A DNA stretch of 64,000 nt from Rhizobium subbaraonis. GTDB taxonomy: Bacteria > Pseudomonadota > Alphaproteobacteria > Rhizobiales > Rhizobiaceae. The notes under the pieces were generated by a model that worked only from the letters and a program-made list of their open reading frames with translations, was not told where the DNA came from and did not search any database. Position numbers and translations under genes: made by a program. The stretch is taken from NCBI RefSeq assembly GCF_900220975.1, contig NZ_OBQD01000007.1, positions 248,001-312,000 of the forward strand, read 5' to 3'. Shown in pieces: positions 43,583 to 52,776 of the stretch. Position 1 is the stretch's first letter. Each line of letters begins with the position of its first letter.

Positions 43583-44739
43583 GTGCCCTGACCGCATTCT
43601 CCGCCGCCAGCATCTTCGACGGCGACCTCTGGCACGACGACGCGGCGCTGCTGGTCGGGGACGGCAGGGTCGTGGCGATTGTCGCCCGGCATGACATTCC
43701 GGGCGGCGTGACGCCGGTATCGCTGGGCAGCGCGCGCATCGTGCCGGGCTTCGTCGACCTGCAGGTCAACGGCGGCGGCGGCGTGCTTCTGAACGAACAG
43801 CCGGATGTGGACGGCATCCGCACCATCTGCACGGCACACGCCCGTTTCGGCACGACGGCGCTGCTGCCGACGCTGATCACAGACACGCCGGAAATCACCG
43901 CCCGCACCATTGCCGCAGGCGTGGCAGCACGCGCGGCGAAAGTTCCCGGTTTCCTCGGCCTGCATCTGGAGGGTCCTCATCTCGCGATCGCCCGTAAGGG
44001 CGCCCACGATCCGAAACTGATCCGCCGCATGGAGGCCAACGATCTCGCCCGCATCGTCGAGGCGCGGGGCCGGCTCGACGCCCTGCTGACGACAGTCGCG
44101 CCGGAAAGCGTGAGCGACGAACAGATCGCAGCGCTGGCAGCGGCCGGCGTGACCGTTAGCCTCGGCCACTCGGACTGCGGCTATCGCACCGTCAGTGACG
44201 CGGCTGCCGCTGGCGCCAGCATGATGACCCATCTTTTCAATGCGATGAGCCCGCTCGGCCATCGCGAACCCGGCATGGTGGGCGCAGCACTCGACCTCGG
44301 TCACCTCAATGCGGGACTGATTGCCGACGGCTTCCATGTCGATCCGGTCTCGATCGGCGTCGCTCTGCGTGCCAAGAAGGGTCCCGGCCGCATTTTCCTC
44401 GTCACCGACGCCATGTCGCCGATCGGCACCGACATGACCGGCTTCACCCTCAACGGCCGCGAGATCTTCCGCAAGGACGGCCGCCTGACGCTTGCCGACG
44501 GCACGCTTGCCGGCGCCGATATCGACATGGTCTCCTGCGTCCGCTTCATGCACGAGACTGTCGGCCTGGACCTGGAGGAGGCCCTGCGCATGGCCTCGCT
44601 TTATCCCGCCGAGGCGATCGGCATGACCGGTCGCAAGGGCCGGCTCACCCATGGGCATGACGCCGATTTCGCAGTGCTCGACGAAACACTCGCCGTGCGT
44701 GCGACCCATATCGGCGGCAAAGAGGTGTTCCGCGCCTGA
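43579..44739 (+). CDS. nagA: N-acetylglucosamine-6-phosphate deacetylase
   Basis: The 386-residue amidohydrolase has the metal and substrate motifs DLQVNGGGGV (early barrel), GLHLEGPHLA, LGHSDCGY, HLFNAMSPLGHREPG and VTDAMSPIG. It removes acetate from GlcNAc-6-phosphate to give GlcN-6-phosphate, the substrate of the SIS deaminase encoded just upstream and overlapping by four bases. It completes the salvage route from MurNAc or GlcNAc to fructose-6-phosphate. It is the last gene of its operon. Confidence 0.93.
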   Translation: MSALTAFSAASIFDGDLWHDDAALLVGDGRVVAIVARHDIPGGVTPVSLGSARIVPGFVDLQVNGGGGVLLNEQPDVDGIRTICTAHARFGTTALLPTLITDTPEITARTIAAGVAARAAKVPGFLGLHLEGPHLAIARKGAHDPKLIRRMEANDLARIVEARGRLDALLTTVAPESVSDEQIAALAAAGVTVSLGHSDCGYRTVSDAAAAGASMMTHLFNAMSPLGHREPGMVGAALDLGHLNAGLIADGFHVDPVSIGVALRAKKGPGRIFLVTDAMSPIGTDMTGFTLNGREIFRKDGRLTLADGTLAGADIDMVSCVRFMHETVGLDLEEALRMASLYPAEAIGMTGRKGRLTHGHDADFAVLDETLAVRATHIGGKEVFRA

Positions 44740-44856
44740 GGCTTGTGCGATGCTGGCGCACGGCAGTCCGGCTGCAGCGGAGCCCCCAAAGTGTCGGGCG
44801 ATTTCCTGCGGCAAAGGTGCGAAGCGGAACAGCGAAAAACAGAGGAATAGCGCTTT

Positions 44857-44880
44857 TCCGGTGATCCCGTTTTCACCGGA
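44857..44880 (+). other. Inverted repeat in the gap before the dipeptidase gene
   Basis: TCCGGTGA and TCACCGGA form an 8-bp inverted repeat with an 8-bp loop, flanked by GCGC on both sides. No T run follows, so it may be a hairpin or an operator. The rest of the 44740-44969 gap shows nothing coding. Confidence 0.35.
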
Positions 44881-44969
44881 GATGCGCTAGGGTGCGCCTT
44901 GCCTCGTTCCATAAACGCGCCGGATCGATCGTACCCGGCGCCCTCCCCGACATCTTTGACAGGTGAGCC

Positions 44970-46022
44970 ATGCAACTGATTTTCGACGGGCACAACGATG
45001 TGCTGCTCCGGCTGTGGACCAACATGCAGGGTGGAACCGATCCGGTCGCCGAATTCCGCGACGGCACAGACCATGGCCACATCGACGCCCCTCGCGCCCG
45101 CAGCGGCGGTCTGGCGGGTGGCCTCTGCGCCATCTACATTTCGTCCGGTCACCACGCGCCTCGGAAGCCAGACCTGAACGGGCACTACGCAACCCCGCTC
45201 GAGGCGCCGCTGGAACGGCAGCCGTCGCTCGACATCGCGCTTGCCATGGCTTCGATAGCCTTCCGCCTCGACCGCGCCGGCGCCTGGCGGCTATGCCGCT
45301 CGACCGCCGATATCCGCAGCGCCTTCGAGGACCGCACCTTCGCAGCTGTCCTGCACATGGAAGGCTGCGAGGCGATCGACCGCGAGCTTCAGGCGCTGGA
45401 GACATTCTATTCCGCCGGCCTGCGCTCCCTCGGACCGGTCTGGAGCCGCAACAACATTTTCGGCCACGGCGCGCCGTTCGCCTACCCCGCATCGCCCGAT
45501 TCCGGCCCCGGCCTCACCGAGGCGGGCTTCGACCTCGTGCGCGCCTGCAACCGGCTCGGCATCCTCCTGGATCTTTCCCACATCACCGAACAGGGCTTCT
45601 GGGATGTGGCAAGGACGACCGACCAGCCGCTGATCGCCACGCATTCCAACGCCCACGCGTTGACTCCGGTCGCGCGCAACCTGACCGACCGGCAGATGGA
45701 TGCGATCAGGGAAAGCCACGGGCTCGTCGGCCTGAACTATGCCACCACCATGCTGCGTTCCGACGGTCAGGAAAACGCCGACACCCCGATGTCGGACATG
45801 GTGCGGCATGTGGACCATATGGTGAAACGCATGGGCATCGATTGCGTGGCGCTCGGGTCCGACTTCGACGGAGCGACGATCCCGGCGGGCATCGGCGATG
45901 CGGCCGGCAGCCAGCAGATGGTTGCGGCACTTCGCGCCGCCGGCTATGACGCGGATGCGCTTGCAAAAATCTGCCGCGAGAACTGGCTGCGCGTGCTCGG
46001 CAAGGCCTGGCACGAAGGCTGA
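44970..46022 (+). CDS. Membrane/renal-type dipeptidase, peptidase family M19
   Basis: The 350-residue protein has the M19 zinc motifs FDGHNDVLLR (H8, D10), the metal-bridging LHMEGCEAI and the later DLSHITEQGFWDV and ATHSNAHAL. M19 enzymes hydrolyse dipeptides, including D-amino-acid dipeptides. It has no signal peptide, so it is probably cytosolic. Near a cell-wall amino-sugar cluster it could help recycle peptidoglycan peptides, but it has its own start, and regulation is unknown. Confidence 0.88.
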   Translation: MQLIFDGHNDVLLRLWTNMQGGTDPVAEFRDGTDHGHIDAPRARSGGLAGGLCAIYISSGHHAPRKPDLNGHYATPLEAPLERQPSLDIALAMASIAFRLDRAGAWRLCRSTADIRSAFEDRTFAAVLHMEGCEAIDRELQALETFYSAGLRSLGPVWSRNNIFGHGAPFAYPASPDSGPGLTEAGFDLVRACNRLGILLDLSHITEQGFWDVARTTDQPLIATHSNAHALTPVARNLTDRQMDAIRESHGLVGLNYATTMLRSDGQENADTPMSDMVRHVDHMVKRMGIDCVALGSDFDGATIPAGIGDAAGSQQMVAALRAAGYDADALAKICRENWLRVLGKAWHEG

Positions 46023-46078
46023 CAAAAAGGTGATGGACGCCGCCGCGAGCATGGCGGCGGCGGCCCTCGAGAGGCCGG

Positions 46079-46579
46079 TTAGTCCGACAGGCGCGCCTCG
46101 CCAAGATCGACATCCAGAACGCGCGCCAGCCCATCGGCGACGATCGCATGGTCGATGCGTTGCGGCACGCCGGAAACCGTCACCGCGCCGACGCAGCCGA
46201 GCCCATCGATCAGGATCGGAAATCCGCCGCCATGGGTGGCGAAATCGGAGAGCGGCAGGTTGTGTGCTTCCTCCTGGCCGCGATGGGCGAGCGCCAGCCG
46301 GCGGCCGACGAGATAGGAAGAGTGCCAGAGCCGCAGAACGGTGTTGCGCTTGCGCCGGATCCATTCGGCGTTGTCGGTCGACGTTCCCTCGATGACGGTG
46401 TGGAACAGGATGCGATCGCGCAGCGAAATGTCGATCGCGATCGCCGCGCCGCGCTCCTGCGCGATGTCGCGCAGGATGTTGCCGAGCCTCCAGGCGGTGT
46501 CGGTGTCGAAGCGTTGAAACCGCAGCAGTTCTTCCTGCCGCTCGAGCCGCGCGATGTCGCCCTTGAAATCCTCGGTCAC
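46079..46579 (-). CDS. UPF0303 family protein (heme-degrading/GlcG-like fold)
   Basis: The 166-residue protein matches the UPF0303 family in length and in sequence (FDTDTAWRLGNILRDIA near the start; FATHGGGFPILIDGLGCVGAVTVSG; QRIDHAIVADGLARVL near the end). The fold resembles GlcG/HbpS heme-associated domains, but the function is not established. It lies 101 bp after the FGE-like gene on the same strand and converges with the dipeptidase. Confidence 0.82.
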   Translation of the reverse strand: MTEDFKGDIARLERQEELLRFQRFDTDTAWRLGNILRDIAQERGAAIAIDISLRDRILFHTVIEGTSTDNAEWIRRKRNTVLRLWHSSYLVGRRLALAHRGQEEAHNLPLSDFATHGGGFPILIDGLGCVGAVTVSGVPQRIDHAIVADGLARVLDVDLGEARLSD

Positions 46580-46680
46580 GCCTGTCTCCTCCCAGTCCTG
46601 TCATGCCTGCGTAGCCTGCGGCCAGCGCGGGCACAAGTACCGATGGCGGAACGGCGGAACCAGCAAGCCATCCGGCGCAT

Positions 46681-47670
46681 CTATCTGCGGGTGATGCAGC
46701 GGAAGCCGATATGGGTCGTCGCCGCGTTCTCCTCGTGCGCATGTCGCGCAGCCGGGCGATAACGCCGGCAATAGTTGGGGGCGCACAGGTGAGAGCCGCC
46801 CTTGACCACGCGGCGCGCGATCATCACGTCCGGCAGGCGCGGGTCGCGGCTCTCCTCTGCGTCACCGCCGCGCGGATTGACCGGAACGCAGCAACTGCTC
46901 CCGGCCGGTTCGGGATGGCGGGACGACCAGAAGTCGCTCGTCCATTCCCAGACGTTGCCGATCATGTCGAGGAGCCCGTAGCCGTTGGGCGGAAAGCTTC
47001 CGACCGGCGAGGTGCGCTCGAAACCGTCGGGCTTGAGGTTTTCCGTCGGGAACATGCCGTGCCAGGTGTTGGCCATGAAGCGTCCGTCCGGCACCAGTTC
47101 GTCGCCCCAGGCGAACTCCGTGCCCTCCAGCCCGCCCTTGGCGGCGTACTCCCATTCGGCCTCCGTAGGCAGATCCTTGCCCGCCCACTCGGCATAGGCC
47201 TTGGCGTCCACATAGGACACCTGAACCACGGGATGGTCATACTTGCCGCGAATATTGCTCTGGCCGCCGAAAGGCCGGCGCCAGTTCGCGCCGAACTTGT
47301 AGTGCCACCATTGCGACGGATCCGGCCCGCTTATCCGCCTCGGCGGATCGAAGATCACCGAACCCGCCTTCAGCATGTGCGGCGCGGCGCCTGGATAGTC
47401 CGCCGCGCTTGCCCGCTTCTCGGCCACGGTGACATAACCCGTGGCCTCCACGAAGGCCATGAACTGGCGGTTGGTCACCGGAGCGACGTCGATCCAGAAC
47501 CCGTCGACACGAACAGGATGCGCCGGCGCCTCTTCTGGATAGTGCCGGTCGGATCCCATGACAAAAGTGCCGCCTTCGATCCAGACCTGGCCCGGTTCAG
47601 CCGCAGCGCGATCGCCCTGCTCGACCCCCGGGCCTGCCACCTGCCCCGACTGCGAGAAGCGCTCGTTCAT
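46681..47670 (-). CDS. Formylglycine-generating enzyme (SUMF1) family protein with the active-site cysteines
   Basis: The 329-residue protein is a full FGE-sulfatase domain. It contains FWIDVAPVTNRQFMAFV, TEAEWEYAAKGG, GNVWEWTSD and the signature LCAPNYCRRYRPAAR, which retains both cysteines of the copper site (C296, C301). FGE oxidises a sulfatase cysteine to formylglycine. ATG 47670 follows GGAGGA at ideal spacing. No sulfatase gene is in the window, so the partner must be elsewhere or the family member has another role. It follows a 2OG-Fe(II) oxygenase and a methionine-type importer. Confidence 0.87.
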   Translation of the reverse strand: MNERFSQSGQVAGPGVEQGDRAAAEPGQVWIEGGTFVMGSDRHYPEEAPAHPVRVDGFWIDVAPVTNRQFMAFVEATGYVTVAEKRASAADYPGAAPHMLKAGSVIFDPPRRISGPDPSQWWHYKFGANWRRPFGGQSNIRGKYDHPVVQVSYVDAKAYAEWAGKDLPTEAEWEYAAKGGLEGTEFAWGDELVPDGRFMANTWHGMFPTENLKPDGFERTSPVGSFPPNGYGLLDMIGNVWEWTSDFWSSRHPEPAGSSCCVPVNPRGGDAEESRDPRLPDVMIARRVVKGGSHLCAPNYCRRYRPAARHAHEENAATTHIGFRCITRR

Positions 47671-47778
47671 TCGCCCGTCCTCCGGCTGGATATCCACCCG
47701 CAAGGGTCGTTCAATCTGCAGGCGAGATCAAGGGGCGATGACAGCAATTACCGCGCCTGGTGGCAGAGGAACAGCCGT

Positions 47779-48852
47779 TCAATAGGCGGAGCCTGCCTCA
47801 CCCGCCGCAGCCGCCGCCCTCTGCTCCGGCGTCAGCAGGTCCCGGTGGTGCGCCAGCGCTACGTCCGGGTGCGAACGCAACCGGCTCTTCAGGTGGTTCT
47901 GGCCGACCTCGCGGAAGATCGGGTTCAGCGGATCGACCGAAATGCCGCGTTCGGCACGCTTCAGGTCTTCGGGCAACTCGATCACCGGAATGGTCGCGTC
48001 GTAACGCGAGCCGAGGAAGAAGGCGACCGAGAAGCGCTCGGCACCGGCCGGCGGGGCCACCACGTCATGAACGTCGGCGCGCACATAGCCGTTGGTGGCC
48101 AGTTCCAGAAGCTCGCCCGTGTTGATGACGAAGGTACCGGGCACAGGCGGCGCATCGATCCATACCCCCTCCTCCGTGCGCACCCGAAGCCCCGGGATCA
48201 CATCCTGCAGCAGCACCGTGACAAAGCCGCCATCCTTGTGCGCGCCGACTCCCTGGTCGGTCTCCGCGACGTCGCGGCCCGGATAGCGGATGATCTTCAG
48301 GAGCTGCGAAGGCTGCGGCTCGTAGATTTCGGCAAAGGCGTTCTCCGGCTGGCCGAGCGCGACGGCGATCGCCTTCAGCACGTCGATGCCGACGCGGGTG
48401 ACCTCGGCCTGATATGCCAGCAAAAGCGGCTTGAGCTCCGGCAGGGCGTCCGGCCACTGGTTCGGTCCGAGCAGGCGCTTCCAGGGCTGCGTCTCGGGGC
48501 CGATCTCGACGGCTTCGCCCTCGGTGTTGATATCGAGCTGTTCGCGCCAGTCCTGCTCGCCGCGTGTGCGTTCGCGGCCGGCACGGTTGTAGCCGCGAAA
48601 GTGCGGCGACTTCACCATCTCGATCTCCAGCTTTTGTTCCAGCGGCAGCGCGAAGAAGCGCTTGGCGGTGGAGACGACGTCCTGGATCAGTTTAGGATCG
48701 ACGCCGTGGCCCGTCAGGTAGAAGAAGCCGTGGTCGTGAAGGATGGCCCGTAGTTCGGCGACAAACGCCGCGCGCTCGCCATCGGAGCCGTGGAAGCGCG
48801 AAAAGTCGACGATAGGCAGCCCGGCTTGGACGGGGTTGGCATGAACGGTCAT
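47779..48852 (-). CDS. 2-Oxoglutarate/Fe(II) oxygenase (isopenicillin N synthase-type fold)
   Basis: The 357-residue cytosolic protein has the DIOX N-terminal region (PIVDFSRF, FFYLTGHGV) and the C-terminal Fe(II) site with H205-x-D207 (GAHKDGG) and H262 (RADVHDVV). The 2-oxoglutarate anchor is RFSV (R273, S275). It lies 58 bp after the metI-like gene on the same strand. The substrate is unknown; a sulfur compound or an amino acid would fit the transporter context. Confidence 0.87.
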   Translation of the reverse strand: MTVHANPVQAGLPIVDFSRFHGSDGERAAFVAELRAILHDHGFFYLTGHGVDPKLIQDVVSTAKRFFALPLEQKLEIEMVKSPHFRGYNRAGRERTRGEQDWREQLDINTEGEAVEIGPETQPWKRLLGPNQWPDALPELKPLLLAYQAEVTRVGIDVLKAIAVALGQPENAFAEIYEPQPSQLLKIIRYPGRDVAETDQGVGAHKDGGFVTVLLQDVIPGLRVRTEEGVWIDAPPVPGTFVINTGELLELATNGYVRADVHDVVAPPAGAERFSVAFFLGSRYDATIPVIELPEDLKRAERGISVDPLNPIFREVGQNHLKSRLRSHPDVALAHHRDLLTPEQRAAAAAGEAGSAY

Positions 48853-48910
48853 GGTATTCTCCTCAAGATGAAATCTGGTCGCGGGTAACAGGCGGCTGTT
48901 CGACGGGCCT

Positions 48911-49600
48911 TCATGCGCTACGGCTGCGCGCGACGCGATGGTTGACCCGCCGCGCCGCCCAGTCGCCGGCCACCTGCACGGAGTGGACGATGGCGACGAG
49001 GATGATGACGACGGCGATCATCACTTCCGGCATGAAGCGCTGGTAGCCGAAGCGGATGCCGAGGTCGCCAAGCCCGCCGCCGCCGACGGTGCCGGCCATC
49101 GCCGAATAGCCGATCAGGCTTACGAGCGTGACGGTCTGGCCGGCGACGATGCCCGGCAACGCCTCCGGCAGAAGGACCTTGAAAATGATCTGCAGCGGCG
49201 TCGCCCCCATGCTTTCAGCCGCCTCGATCAGGCTCTGGTCCACCTCGCGCATCGCCGTTTCTGCAAGACGCGCATAGAGCGGCGTGATGGCAACCGTCAG
49301 CGGCACGATCGCCGCGATCGTTCCGACCGTGGTGCCGGCCACGAGCCGGGTGAAGGGAATGATCGCCACCATCAGGATGATGAACGGCGTCGAGCGGACA
49401 AGGTTGACGATCGTGCCCGCAACCTTGTTGAACAGCGGCCGCTCGAGAAACTGACCCGGCGCCGTGACCACGAGCAGGACGCCGAGCGGAAGACCGATGA
49501 AGGTCGAGAGCACAGCAGAGGCCGCGACCATCGTCAGGGTCTGTTTCAGCGATTCGAACATGAGGCCGACAAGCGCCGGCGGCAGAAGATCAAAGAACAT
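48911..49600 (-). CDS. metI: D-methionine-type ABC transporter permease
   Basis: The 229-residue membrane protein has five predicted helices and the MetI permease loop (ESMGATPLQIIFKVLLPEALPG, about 145-165). The ATG at 49600 overlaps the end of the MetN-like gene by 11 bases; upstream in-frame ATGs at 49618 and 49681 lack supporting features. With MetN and MetQ it forms a complete methionine-type importer. The ligand could be methionine or a related sulfur compound. Confidence 0.88.
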   Translation of the reverse strand: MFFDLLPPALVGLMFESLKQTLTMVAASAVLSTFIGLPLGVLLVVTAPGQFLERPLFNKVAGTIVNLVRSTPFIILMVAIIPFTRLVAGTTVGTIAAIVPLTVAITPLYARLAETAMREVDQSLIEAAESMGATPLQIIFKVLLPEALPGIVAGQTVTLVSLIGYSAMAGTVGGGGLGDLGIRFGYQRFMPEVMIAVVIILVAIVHSVQVAGDWAARRVNHRVARSRSA

Positions 49601-50696
49601 GGCCGACGATCTCTCCATGCAGGCCGAGGGAAGAAAGATAGGCCAGAACCCCTGGCAGGGTCGGCGTTCCCCCGGCGGCAACCAGCGTCAGCACGCCGAG
49701 CGGCTTGTCGTCGATGTAATCGATGCGACCGTGCAGGATGTTCGGGCGGATGCGAAACTGCTCAACCAGTGCCGCAAGCACCGGCTCGTGCGCCGCCTGG
49801 CCCGCAAACACGATGCGCAACACCGGACTTGAACCCGGCGCCGGCGACGGGCGCAATCGCTCGCTGACCTGCCGGGGAAGGTCGTGGGCGACGATGCTCG
49901 ACAGGAACGAGCGTGCAACTTGCGATTTCGGAAAGGCAAGTACGTCGAAGGTCGGGCCGCTCTCGACCAGCTTGCCGTGCTCCAGCACCGTGACATGACT
50001 TGCGATCTGCCGCACCACGTCCATCTCGTGGGTGATCAGCACGATCGTCAGGCCGAGGCGGCGGTTGATGTCCTTCAGGAGCGCCAGGATCTGCTCGGTC
50101 GTTTCCGGGTCCAGCGCCGACGTCGCCTCGTCCGACAGCAGGACCTGCGGATTCAGCGCCAGGGCCCTGGCGATACCGATGCGCTGCTTCTGGCCGCCCG
50201 AAAGCTCGGACGGATAGGCGTCCACCTTCGCCGAGAGTCCCACGAGTTCGAGCAGTTCGGGAATGCGCCGGCGGATCTCATTCTTCTCAACGCCCGCGAC
50301 CTCGAGCGGCAGCGCCACATTACCCGCAGCGGTGCGCGACGACAGAAGGCTGAAATGCTGGAAGATCATGGAGATGTCACGCCGTGCGGCGCGCAATGGC
50401 GCTCCGGATAGGCTGCTGATCTCGCGGCCGGAGACGAGCACCCTGCCGGACGTCGGTGCGACAAGCCCGTTCAGGCAGCGCACCAGGGTGCTCTTGCCCG
50501 CCCCCGATCGGCCGATGATGCCGTGAATGTCCCCTTTGCCGATCGCCAGACTGATCCCGTCGAGGACCGGCCCTTCCTTCGGATCGTAGACCTTCGTCAG
50601 ATCCTCGATCCGGATCAGGGTCTCGGGTTTCGGCAGGTCCGCCGAGGAAAGCCGGGCTTCAGCAGCCACGGAAAACGGACGGGCAAGAGCATTCAT
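49590..50696 (-). CDS. metN: D-methionine-type ABC transporter ATP-binding protein
   Basis: The 368-residue ATPase has Walker A IGRSGAGKST (62-70), signature LSGGQKQR, Walker B VLLSDEATSALDPETT, and the C-terminal NIL/ACT-type regulatory domain of MetN (about 270-368, with FRIRPNILHGRIDYIDDKP). This domain binds methionine for transinhibition. ATG 50696 is 4 bp after the MetQ stop. It is co-operonic with the binding protein and permease. Confidence 0.92.
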   Translation of the reverse strand: MNALARPFSVAAEARLSSADLPKPETLIRIEDLTKVYDPKEGPVLDGISLAIGKGDIHGIIGRSGAGKSTLVRCLNGLVAPTSGRVLVSGREISSLSGAPLRAARRDISMIFQHFSLLSSRTAAGNVALPLEVAGVEKNEIRRRIPELLELVGLSAKVDAYPSELSGGQKQRIGIARALALNPQVLLSDEATSALDPETTEQILALLKDINRRLGLTIVLITHEMDVVRQIASHVTVLEHGKLVESGPTFDVLAFPKSQVARSFLSSIVAHDLPRQVSERLRPSPAPGSSPVLRIVFAGQAAHEPVLAALVEQFRIRPNILHGRIDYIDDKPLGVLTLVAAGGTPTLPGVLAYLSSLGLHGEIVGHVL

Positions 50697-50700
50697 GCGA

Positions 50701-51495
50701 TCACCAGCCCGCAATGACGTTGCCTTCGAACGTCTTCTCGACCACCGCCTTCACCTCCCGCGACTTGTAGGCCTCGATAAGCGTCTGAACCCATGGGGCG
50801 TCCTTGTTCTTCTCCGCCACCGCGATCAGGCAGAAGTAGTCCGACAGTTGGTCCTCGACGAGCAGTGCGTCGCGGTTCGGTTTCAGCCCTGCCGAGAGCG
50901 CAAAGTGAGAGGTGATGACCGAGAAATCGACGTCCTCCAGCGAGCGCGCCAACTGCGCGGTCTCCATCGGTATGATCTTGATGTTTTTCGGGTTCTCGAC
51001 AATATCGAGCTCGGTGGCATTGAAGGTCAGGCCCGGTGTGAGCTTGATGACCCCACCCGCCTCGAGCAGTTTCAGTGCACGGCCGAGATTGCTTGGATCG
51101 TTGGGAATGGAGATCTGCGCGCCCTCCGGCAGCTCCGCCAGGCTCTTGAACCTTTGCGAATAGCCGGCCATCGGCAGGAGCACAGTCCGGCCTCCGACGG
51201 CAACGAGATTGAGGCCCCGGTCCTTGTTTTGCTGGTTCAGGTAGGGGGTGTGCTGAAAGCCGTTGGCGTCGAGATCCCCGTCGTTCGTCGCCGGATCGAT
51301 CAGCGCGCCGTCGGAGAACTCCACCACCTCGACGTCGAGGCCCTTGGCCTTGGCCACCGGCACCAGCGCCTCGGCGATCTGCGCGTGCGGGCCGGCCGTA
51401 ACGCCGAAGCGTATCGTCTGGGCGAAAGCGCCGCCTGCGCCCGCGAGCAGGCCGATTGCCGTGAGTGCGGTGATGAATGTCGATGCCTTGCGCAT
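50701..51495 (-). CDS. metQ: D-methionine-type ABC transporter binding protein
   Basis: The 264-residue protein has a signal peptide (MRKASTFITALTAIGLLAG, cleavage near AFA-QTI) and NlpA/MetQ motifs (FGVTAGPHAQIAEAL, VEFSDGALIDPATNDGDLDANGFQHTPYL, ISIPNDPSNLGRALKLLE). It has no lipobox, so it is a free periplasmic protein. SD AAGGACC precedes ATG 51495. It binds methionine or an analogue for MetN-MetI. Confidence 0.92.
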   Translation of the reverse strand: MRKASTFITALTAIGLLAGAGGAFAQTIRFGVTAGPHAQIAEALVPVAKAKGLDVEVVEFSDGALIDPATNDGDLDANGFQHTPYLNQQNKDRGLNLVAVGGRTVLLPMAGYSQRFKSLAELPEGAQISIPNDPSNLGRALKLLEAGGVIKLTPGLTFNATELDIVENPKNIKIIPMETAQLARSLEDVDFSVITSHFALSAGLKPNRDALLVEDQLSDYFCLIAVAEKNKDAPWVQTLIEAYKSREVKAVVEKTFEGNVIAGW

Positions 51496-51565
51496 TGGAG
51501 GTCCTTTTCGTGAAGTCAGGTTCGCCGGCAGATGGCGCCGGCAGGCAGTTTTGTCGGGCAATGGG

Positions 51566-52741
51566 TCAGGAGGCCTTTTTCCAGCCATGGGTGTCGCGCC
51601 ATCGCGCCAGCCTGTGTACGGCCTCGCCGAGCGTCTCGAAGCTCTTGGCAAAGCAGAAGCGGACATGGCTTGTGACGTCGCGTTCGGCGTAGAATGCTGA
51701 GACCGGCACGGGCGTCACTTTCGCTTCGACCGTCAGTCGCCGGCAGAAGGAAAGGTCGTCGCCGACCGGATCGAACGCACTGATATCGGCGATCGCGAAG
51801 TAGGTGGCAGGCGCGTCCGCGACATCGAAGCCGGCAGACAGAAGCCCGCCGAACAGAGCGTCGCGGCGCGCGGCAAGGCCGCGCCTCAGATCCTCGAAAT
51901 AGCTATCTGGCAGGTTCAGGCCGGCCGCGACCGCCGCCTGCAATGCCGGCGGCGTGGTGAAGGTGACGTACTGGTGCGCCCGCGAAATCGGCGCCAAAAG
52001 CTCCGGCGACGCCGAGACGTAGCCGACCTTCCAGCCGGTGACGGAGAACGTCTTGCCGGCAGAGCCGATGCGCACGACCCGATCGCGCAGTTCGGGAATT
52101 GCCAAAAGCGAGACGAATGCGCGGTCGTCGAAAACCAGATGCTCGTAGACTTCGTCGGCGACGATTACCAGGTCGTGCCGCTCGGCCAGTTCGGCCAGAA
52201 TCGCGCGCTCGGCTTCGTCGAAGACCTTGCCGATCGGGTTCATCGGGTTGTTGACGACGATGAGGCGCGTGCGTGGGGTAATCGCCCTTTCCAGCGCCTC
52301 GCGGGGCAAGGCCCAGTCCGGCGGCGACAGCCGTACCGGGACCGGTATGGCCCCGGCGCGGCGGATCAGCGTGGCATAGGCGTCATATGCGGGTTCAAAG
52401 AGGATGACTTCGTCGCCATCGTTCAGCAATGCGAGGAAAGTGTCGGCCAGCGCCTCCGTCGCTCCGGACGTGACCAGCACCTCGCGCTCCCAATCGAGTT
52501 CGATCCCCTGGAAGCGGCGGCTGTTTTCAGCGACCGCACGGCGCAGTTCGGGCAGGCCGAACATGGGCGGATACTGATGGGGACCGTCGCGCAATGCCTT
52601 TACGGCCGCCTCGATCAGTTCCGCTGGTTCCAGCCCTTCCGGAAAGCCCTGCCCCAGATTGAGCGAGCCCGTTTCACGCGCCAGCCGCGACATCGATTCG
52701 AAGATCGACGTTCCCTGCGCGCCAAAGATGCGATTTGCCAA
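51566..52741 (-). CDS. Class I/II pyridoxal-phosphate aminotransferase, TTG start
   Basis: The 391-residue protein has the fold-type I motifs LGQGFPEGLEPAELIEAA, TSGATEALAD, VVNNPMNPIGKV, the aspartate/tyrosine region IVADEVYEHLVF and the Schiff-base lysine in GSAGKTFSVTGWKVGY. It resembles the kynurenine/methionine-type aminotransferases. No ATG is available at the family start; a TTG at 52741 preceded by AGGGGACAGCT gives the expected N-terminus (MANRIFGAQGTSIFES). It stands 70 bp before metQ and may transaminate methionine or a keto-acid analogue. Confidence 0.87.
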   Translation of the reverse strand: MANRIFGAQGTSIFESMSRLARETGSLNLGQGFPEGLEPAELIEAAVKALRDGPHQYPPMFGLPELRRAVAENSRRFQGIELDWEREVLVTSGATEALADTFLALLNDGDEVILFEPAYDAYATLIRRAGAIPVPVRLSPPDWALPREALERAITPRTRLIVVNNPMNPIGKVFDEAERAILAELAERHDLVIVADEVYEHLVFDDRAFVSLLAIPELRDRVVRIGSAGKTFSVTGWKVGYVSASPELLAPISRAHQYVTFTTPPALQAAVAAGLNLPDSYFEDLRRGLAARRDALFGGLLSAGFDVADAPATYFAIADISAFDPVGDDLSFCRRLTVEAKVTPVPVSAFYAERDVTSHVRFCFAKSFETLGEAVHRLARWRDTHGWKKAS

Positions 52742-52776
52742 AGCTGTCCCCTGCGTCAAATTCAGGGAAAGAATAG

